6,912 nt of DNA. Origin: Bacteroidales bacterium. Its GTDB lineage: Bacteria > Bacteroidota > Bacteroidia > Bacteroidales > UBA1402. Positions 1 through 4,365 of the stretch are shown here, in pieces. Below the pieces are notes generated by a model, which saw only the letters and a program-made list of their open reading frames with translations, was not told the DNA's origin and did not search any database. The translations under genes and the position numbers were made by a program. The stretch covers positions 14,324 to 21,235 of the forward strand of contig DOBD01000228.1 in assembly GCA_003506275.1 (NCBI GenBank), written 5' to 3'. How positions within the stretch are numbered: position 1 is the first letter of the stretch; each line of letters opens with the position of its first letter.

Positions 1-3000
1 ACAGCGGTCAGCATGTCTTCCGGATGGTAATGAATTTCCGTTAGTTTCAAATCGGCGTAGTCGGCTGTCATCAGCAAAGGCAGATCCGTCAAGGCACTCC
101 AGGTTGAACCATCCAAGGTCCTGGCTTTTAGGTGAGCCGACTGCTGCAAGGCAATGCTGCCGGTATAACGCACCGCTTTTTCAGCCAAATGCTGGGTGGC
201 TGCTGCGCTGTTGTCGGCCACCAGTTCGGGTAGCACAAAGAAATCCTTACTGGTCGTACGGATGTTCATCCCGTGTATGGCCAATAGATTGGCACCCGGC
301 TGCAGCAAGTTGATGAAGGAAGACAAATCAACGGAAACCGTGACGATGGCATCGCTGCCTGCCGTGGCACTCGCATTCCAGGCAGGATTAGCCGGCGCGT
401 TGTTTGCTGCCACTTGTTGACCGTTGAGGTAGGCCACGTAGCCGTCATCATAACTCAGATTAAGGGTCAACGTGGTCATTTTCTCCATTTTCGCCCCATC
501 GAGGATGAATGGGATACGGATATAGCAGCTGTTGTTGGGCTGCGCAGCTTCACTGCCCATCTTAGCCTGGACATTGAGGGAAACCAGGCTGTTTACGGAA
601 GCCACCGTACTGAAGCCTACGCCTCCGGGAGCACCTGTACAGGCCGTCCAGGCACTGTCGTCAAAACCTGGTTGCAACCAGGTTGATCCGATATCAGAAC
701 CGGGCACCAATACACGTTTATCGGCAGAGGCAGGCACCAACGTCCACGTTTGGGCTTCCTCCCCGCTGGCGTTCCAATCGAGAGGATCCGTTCCGTCCAA
801 GGTGTAGTAGATGGCTCCAGTCTTGACCGACAACGCAAGGTTATCACCTGGCAACACCGGCGAATGATCAGGTGTGGCCCCATTGATGGTCACTGTCGGA
901 GCATCGACGGCTGGATAAAAACCCACTGCTCTAAGTTGTTGTATCAGTTTGTCCGTGCGCTGTGGAAAATAGGTATCACGCATGTACGTTTGGCGAGGGC
1001 TCCAGAAATCGTTCACAGAGTACAAGTAGGTAGCATCAGGGTTATAATCGAACACATCACGTCGGTTGTCACCCCAGCGAGCGGCCTCGGCATGAATGGC
1101 CTTGCTGATTTGATCGGCTCTTTCTTTCCACTGTTGTGCGGCGCGCTGAGGCGTCAATACCCCACCGTTGTAGCAATGGCGCTGGACTCTGTCGGCGAAC
1201 AACTGTTTGAAGGTATTGTTGGCCATTAATTGCTGGAACACCCGGCTGGGGCAATTATCATTGTTTTCTTTAACGTTATTGTCGTTGAGGTTCTCAAGCA
1301 CATTTTCAGCGTCCCAACAAAGAAATCGGAACCCATTGTCCGGCTGGACCTTGTTGTAAATGACAGCCCAGTTATGGTCGTCCCAATCGGTGTTGCCCGC
1401 ATAGAAATTCAACAGCATGTAATCGGCGAGGTTTTCCATATCGACCAAAGGAGTATATGCCGGGTTACGGCGGCCATCGGGATTATTGCCTCTGAGACGT
1501 TGGTAGGCTGCATCGGTCGTCAACCCGGCATTAGCCATGGCCACCACTTGTTTCCAAGTCTGGTTGGTACCATCCACCACGCTACTGGCGTTGTCTTTTA
1601 CTACGTCAAAATCAGCTTCCTCTCCGTTGAGATATGCTTGAGCGTAGTCTTTGTCAAGGCGTTCAGACAAGGCATAGATACCCCAGAACAAGCCATTGAT
1701 GTACACGTTGCAGAAGCGGGAATTACTGGAGGGGTGTCCCATGGCACGTTGCACATCCTTTGTCCAGATGTCGCTGTGATAGGAGCTCATTAACCGGTCT
1801 GAATGTGACCAGTGTGTCCAGGAATTACCGAATCCAGCCCTGAAGATGATTTTGTTCTGCTCAGCGTTGAACCCCTCGCCATACAGAGGAAAATTCCACT
1901 TCTTGGGACCATATTCTTCTTTGAACACCATGATGAATGAATGCTTGGGATTCTTTTCGTTCAGACGACTGGCCTGGCCTTGCATACGCAACCCCGCATC
2001 TATTTGAGAAAAAGCAGGTTCCTTCATATAAGATGGCAAGGAGGCGTTCGCTCCTTTGATAAATTCCATGGAGACCGGTCGTTCCCAACCTGAACCAAAT
2101 CCACCGTAAGGGCCTGTATAAAGGTAGATGCCACCGGTATCCGGATCGGTACTTTCGGAGAACAGATAGCCCAAGTCAGTAACCAGGGAAATAGTGGGCA
2201 AGTCAAGCAGGCCTTCCTTGATACGATCGGCCTCGCCGGCCAGATTGACCAGTTCAGGGTCCATTTCGTAGTCAGCAGGCAGGCGTTTTATCCCATTGTG
2301 CGTAACATTCCCATCGCTGAATGGTCCCCACAAACTTGGGTAACCTGCCGGATTGTTGGGTTGCTGGAGCACCTTGTCTGGAAATATATACGTACTGGTA
2401 GCCACCCGGCTATTTTGCCAGCCATCCTTGAGGGCAATGACTCTAACCACGGTCGTGGTAGTAATGTTTAAGGGTGTCGTGTATCGAGTTCCCTTGGTCT
2501 CAGACGGAGTGCTCCCATCAAGGGTGTAAAAAAGCGTGGCCGTAGGATCACTTGTATTGAGGGTTAAGGTGATGGGTTGAGTGAAAAGCCCCCGATTGAT
2601 GCTGAACGTGGGAGTGGGCAACACCCCTCCTGCTGTGGTCTCCGCATTACCCGGGGTCGGCGTTGTCAACAGGGCGTACACCCCATTGAGGTAGCCGTAG
2701 GACTGATCGGACAGCAGTGCAGGAAAACCGGGTTCGAACACCGTCACCGGACTGCCCCCGTCGTCGTACAGGGCCAGGTATTCACCTGAAGCGCTAAGTT
2801 TGAAATTGGTATGCAGAAAACCGCTCGCCTTGCGCCTGTCTTTCTCAGAGGCAAACACAATCAAGCAACTTTTGCCATGAAGCCAGACATCGGGAAAGAC
2901 CCACTTGTATCGATTTTCCGGATTGTCAGTCAACACCCAGCCAGCCAGGTTTACCGGACTGTCCGAACTATTGTATAACTCAATCCAATCACTGTATTCA

Positions 3001-3179
3001 CCGTCTTCATCCGCCAGGACGGACGAATTGGACGCCATGATTTCGTTGATACGAACAGGCGATGACGAATTAACCTCAGCAGCAAAAAGGATGCCATCCT
3101 TTTTGGAGGTCAACAAAAACAGGAACAACAACAAACAAGCGGCTCTAGAGCGGCTTGGGCAGGCAAATGGGTTTTTCAT
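1..3179 (-). CDS. Secreted CotH kinase family protein with lamin-tail and chitobiase-like domains (C-terminus beyond window)
   Basis: ATG at 3179 opens a frame of 1059 codons with no stop before the left edge, so the protein is incomplete. Residues 1-35 form an export signal (basic start, hydrophobic ACLLLFLFLL at 14-23), although the KKDGILFAA stretch after the core is unusual. Residues 42-175 are a lamin-tail domain (RINEIMASN, DWIELYN, LAGWVLTD, ending TPTPGNAE). Residues 189-262 are a chitobiase/hexosaminidase C-terminal-like beta domain (FYTLDGSTP, VRVIAL). Residues 328-745 are the CotH kinase domain: LPTISLVTD, EEYGPKKWNFPLYG, NVYINGLFWGIY, GNTD (D598) and FRFLCWDAE (D623). The two Asp residues probably match the catalytic and metal-binding pair known from spore-coat CotH. 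A second chitobiase-like domain starts near 785 (IYYTLDGTDP) and resumes near 1001 after a nested module. The final visible LKLTEIHYHPED is the start of another lamin-tail domain, so an LTD and a T9SS signal are expected off-window. It is a divergent paralogue of the CDS at 4366-6912. The family call is firm; the substrate is unknown. Confidence 0.93.
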   Translation of the reverse strand, partial: MKNPFACPSRSRAACLLLFLFLLTSKKDGILFAAEVNSSSPVRINEIMASNSSVLADEDGEYSDWIELYNSSDSPVNLAGWVLTDNPENRYKWVFPDVWLHGKSCLIVFASEKDRRKASGFLHTNFKLSASGEYLALYDDGGSPVTVFEPGFPALLSDQSYGYLNGVYALLTTPTPGNAETTAGGVLPTPTFSINRGLFTQPITLTLNTSDPTATLFYTLDGSTPSETKGTRYTTPLNITTTTVVRVIALKDGWQNSRVATSTYIFPDKVLQQPNNPAGYPSLWGPFSDGNVTHNGIKRLPADYEMDPELVNLAGEADRIKEGLLDLPTISLVTDLGYLFSESTDPDTGGIYLYTGPYGGFGSGWERPVSMEFIKGANASLPSYMKEPAFSQIDAGLRMQGQASRLNEKNPKHSFIMVFKEEYGPKKWNFPLYGEGFNAEQNKIIFRAGFGNSWTHWSHSDRLMSSYHSDIWTKDVQRAMGHPSSNSRFCNVYINGLFWGIYALSERLDKDYAQAYLNGEEADFDVVKDNASSVVDGTNQTWKQVVAMANAGLTTDAAYQRLRGNNPDGRRNPAYTPLVDMENLADYMLLNFYAGNTDWDDHNWAVIYNKVQPDNGFRFLCWDAENVLENLNDNNVKENNDNCPSRVFQQLMANNTFKQLFADRVQRHCYNGGVLTPQRAAQQWKERADQISKAIHAEAARWGDNRRDVFDYNPDATYLYSVNDFWSPRQTYMRDTYFPQRTDKLIQQLRAVGFYPAVDAPTVTINGATPDHSPVLPGDNLALSVKTGAIYYTLDGTDPLDWNASGEEAQTWTLVPASADKRVLVPGSDIGSTWLQPGFDDSAWTACTGAPGGVGFSTVASVNSLVSLNVQAKMGSEAAQPNNSCYIRIPFILDGAKMEKMTTLTLNLSYDDGYVAYLNGQQVAANNAPANPAWNASATAGSDAIVTVSVDLSSFINLLQPGANLLAIHGMNIRTTSKDFFVLPELVADNSAAATQHLAEKAVRYTGSIALQQSAHLKARTLDGSTWSALTDLPLLMTADYADLKLTEIHYHPEDMLTA
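210..749 (-). other. Jelly-roll-like module nested inside the second chitobiase-like domain
   Basis: Roughly residues 811-990 of the CDS at 1-3179. Visible signatures are VLVPGSDIGSTWLQPGFDDSAW, then GGVGF, then YIRIPF, and SYDDGYVAYLNGQQV followed by a conserved-looking NLLAIHG strand. This pattern resembles the galactose-binding/jelly-roll inserts seen in other large CotH or LTD surface proteins. It interrupts the chitobiase-like fold: IYYTLDGTDP lies before it, while VRYTGSIALQQSAHLKARTLDG lies after it. The paralogue at 4366-6912 carries the same domain uninterrupted (LYYTLDNTDP to INARTYDNGTW). A carbohydrate- or surface-binding role is an inference from the fold. Confidence 0.6.
665..684. 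repeat. Perfect 20-bp palindrome inside coding sequence
   Basis: The sequence AACCTGGTTGCAACCAGGTT equals its own reverse complement, with no spacer or mismatch; the flanking bases 664 and 685 do not pair. It lies within the nested module of the left CotH gene and encodes part of the STWLQPGFDD stretch, whose W and FDD look conserved for the module. It could be a coincidence of codon choice or a dyad-symmetric binding site. No second copy was noticed in the window. Confidence 0.6.
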
Positions 3180-3186
3180 GACGGCG

Positions 3187-3194
3187 CAAAGGTA
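3187..3194 (-). promoter_or_regulatory. Bacteroidota -7 promoter element (TACCTTTG) for the left CotH gene
   Basis: Reading on the minus strand, TACCTTTG is an exact match to the Bacteroidota sigma-70 -7 consensus TAnnTTTG. Only seven bases (CGCCGTC) separate it from the ATG at 3179, so transcription would begin at or within a few bases of the start codon and the mRNA would be leaderless or nearly so. No good -33 TTTG box lies at the usual 19-23 base spacing; the nearest TTTG is about 35 bases upstream. The match is convincing, its activity is inferred. Confidence 0.5.
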
Positions 3195-3261
3195 CGCACG
3201 CCTGTTGTATCCGACTATCGTTGAGGGTACAAATGCTGCGGATTTTGTAACATCTCAAACC

Positions 3262-3513
3262 TCAATTGCCAGGGTACACGAGCAAACGGGCCGTGTACAA
3301 TCCATCACGCTCAGCATATTCAAACCGCATGGCCACGTCAAGGGCATCGTCGCAGCGCACAAAATGAACGGCCTGACCATTGTTAAGCTCCCGATACGCG
3401 AAATTGTTACCCAGGGCCGTCATGAGTTTCTGAAAGAAGGGGCCGCCCTTTGCTTCAAACGTGGCTTTGTCGACATTTTTACACACATTGACCACATAGT
3501 AGCGGTAACCACC
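3262..3513 (-). pseudogene. Out-of-frame C-terminal part of the middle exported protein
   Basis: An 83-codon stretch in the -1 frame relative to the CDS at 3420-4220, ending in TGA at 3262-3264. It reads GGYRYYVVNVCKNVDKATFE at its start and ends with RFEYAERDGLYTARLLVYPG plus Asn. The composition looks like a real folded protein (alternating hydrophobic and charged residues, aromatic-rich strands). The overlapping tail of the first frame is a basic, Ser/Met-rich stretch (VVTATMWSMCVKMSTKPRLK) typical of out-of-frame reading. Joining codon 236 (Pro) of the upstream frame to this segment gives a 319-residue protein, so this is most likely the true C-terminus displaced by a one-base loss, or by programmed slippage. 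It has no sensible start of its own; the only in-frame candidates are GTG codons inside the upstream gene. Confidence 0.7.
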
Positions 3514-4220
3514 GGGTTTTCTTCGATGACTGCATCATCGTAACCGGGCAACTTATAAAAGGTCGAGAAAGTGGCCACTTTATCAAAATCTTCGAATTCT
3601 CCGGTAATGACCTTGAATCCTACTTGTGCATGTTCCAACAAACTGTAGACCGATTCCGTGAACGGGGAGTCATCGGGAAATCCCGGCAGGAGTGTGTAAT
3701 CAATGTACGTCAGGATCTCATCTTTTAGGATGCCACCATCCTGAGCCTGAGGAAACTCAAAACTAAGATCGTGCGTGTTGAAAATATGCTGGATAACGAA
3801 TGAACACGAGAATACACGAATCAAGCTTTCGTTACGAAGTATCGGGTAGGTATTCATGATCGTGCCTCCGGCGACTTCCCGTTGTTTAACCGAGAACTTC
3901 ATGATGGGGTAGCAACCCCTCAAGGCATTCGCCCACTCGTTTTGTTTTTTGAACGCACCCAGATGGGTATCATATTTACCAAGTTCTTCTTTAAATGTTA
4001 ACTTACCCAGGCTCTCGAAGAAGCCGGAAGACACTGCCCCCTCCAACTGTATGGTTGAATTCGTTTTAAACGGATTGGCTTCATCTTTTTCACCCATGAG
4101 CGGCATAAAATCAGCGGCATGGTTGAGTAGTTTCTCAAAGGCTTGGCAAATGGCCAGGTTCTCAGCCGATAGCGGGGATAACAACCCCAGCAAAGCGATA
4201 ATCAACAGGTGTTTTCTCAT
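3420..4220 (-). CDS. Exported protein of unknown family, frameshifted near its 3' end
   Basis: I do not recognise the family. The ATG at 4220 is preferred to a GTG at 4241 in the same frame because it puts a textbook signal peptide at the very start: MRKHLLIIALLGLLSPLSA, with cleavage likely before Glu20. The mature part has no membrane segment and shows Cys25, Cys103 and Cys139. As read, it has 266 residues and ends at 3420, but residues 237-266 look out of frame: the natural continuation is the -1 frame from 3513 to 3262, giving 319 residues. Residues 31-61 (LLNHAADFMPLMGEK to LEG) and 194-226 (LLEHAQVGFKVITGE to LPG) resemble each other at a steady offset of 163-165, hinting at two repeated domains of about 125 residues. 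It sits between two CotH-family genes on the same strand with its own promoter-like box. A periplasmic or surface location is inferred from the signal peptide. Real gene: likely; function: none assigned. Confidence 0.8.
   Translation of the reverse strand: MRKHLLIIALLGLLSPLSAENLAICQAFEKLLNHAADFMPLMGEKDEANPFKTNSTIQLEGAVSSGFFESLGKLTFKEELGKYDTHLGAFKKQNEWANALRGCYPIMKFSVKQREVAGGTIMNTYPILRNESLIRVFSCSFVIQHIFNTHDLSFEFPQAQDGGILKDEILTYIDYTLLPGFPDDSPFTESVYSLLEHAQVGFKVITGEFEDFDKVATFSTFYKLPGYDDAVIEENPVVTATMWSMCVKMSTKPRLKQRAAPSFRNS
3513..3519 (-). other. Frameshift point with an X_XXY_YYZ-type heptamer (A AAC CCG)
   Basis: In the frame of the middle gene, codons 235-236 are AAC CCG preceded by A, which formally fits the -1 slippery pattern. 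Slipping back one base here reads GGT GGT TAC CGC and enters the coding-like -1 frame, with no frame-0 stop until 3420. The equivalent explanation is loss of one G from a run that would have read CCGGGTGGT. AAACCC heptamers are not among the efficient known bacterial slip sites, so an indel or base-calling error is the simpler reading. Confidence 0.5.
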
Positions 4221-4365
4221 GGTACGGCGGTATTGGTTCACTAATCGCTAAACACTCCTGCGAAAGTACAACGAGAATCCATTCATTATCCGTTTGACCA
4301 ACAAATAATGCTGACTTACCTATAAATAAATACGATTTGCACCCAAAAAGGGCCTTAATACCAGT
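4221..4365. other. Intergenic region between the right CotH gene and the middle gene
   Basis: A 145-bp AT-rich gap. Apart from the -7-like box at 4261-4268, it holds a weak GCCC-TTTTT-GGGT hairpin just after the CotH stop (about 4340-4353 on the minus strand), which lacks a following T run and is not called as a terminator. Confidence 0.5.
4261..4268 (-). promoter_or_regulatory. Bacteroidota -7-like element (TACTTTCG) for the middle gene
   Basis: On the minus strand TACTTTCG matches TAnnTTTG at all but one fixed position. It lies 40 bases upstream of the ATG at 4220, in a 145-bp gap that is more AT-rich than the flanking genes. No clear -33 TTTG is found at the usual spacing. The element supports separate transcription of the middle gene instead of simple read-through from the upstream CotH gene. 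The call rests on one short motif. Confidence 0.35.

Noticed and set aside
1230..1793. 187-codon plus-strand open frame rich in Val and Ile
   Set aside because: It is antisense to the CotH domain of the left gene; the hydrophobic, His/Val/Ile-rich translation is what reverse reading of Asn/Asp-rich codons gives.
3142..3151. CTCTAGAG palindrome near the start of the left CotH gene
   Set aside because: Only eight bases of symmetry, expected by chance, and inside the signal peptide codons.
2905..3543. 212-codon plus-strand open frame spanning the gap between the middle and left genes
   Set aside because: It overlaps the signal peptide and lamin-tail region of the left CotH gene and the 3' part of the middle gene on the opposite strand, has no signal or domain, and reads as low-information Ser/Thr-rich sequence.
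4221..4241. GTG at 4241 as the start of the middle gene
   Set aside because: It would add seven residues (VNQYRRT) ahead of a complete signal peptide that begins naturally at the ATG at 4220.
4340..4356. GCCC-TTTTT-GGGT hairpin after the right CotH gene as a terminator
   Set aside because: The stem is only four pairs including a G-T pair, and no T run follows, so it does not qualify as an intrinsic terminator.
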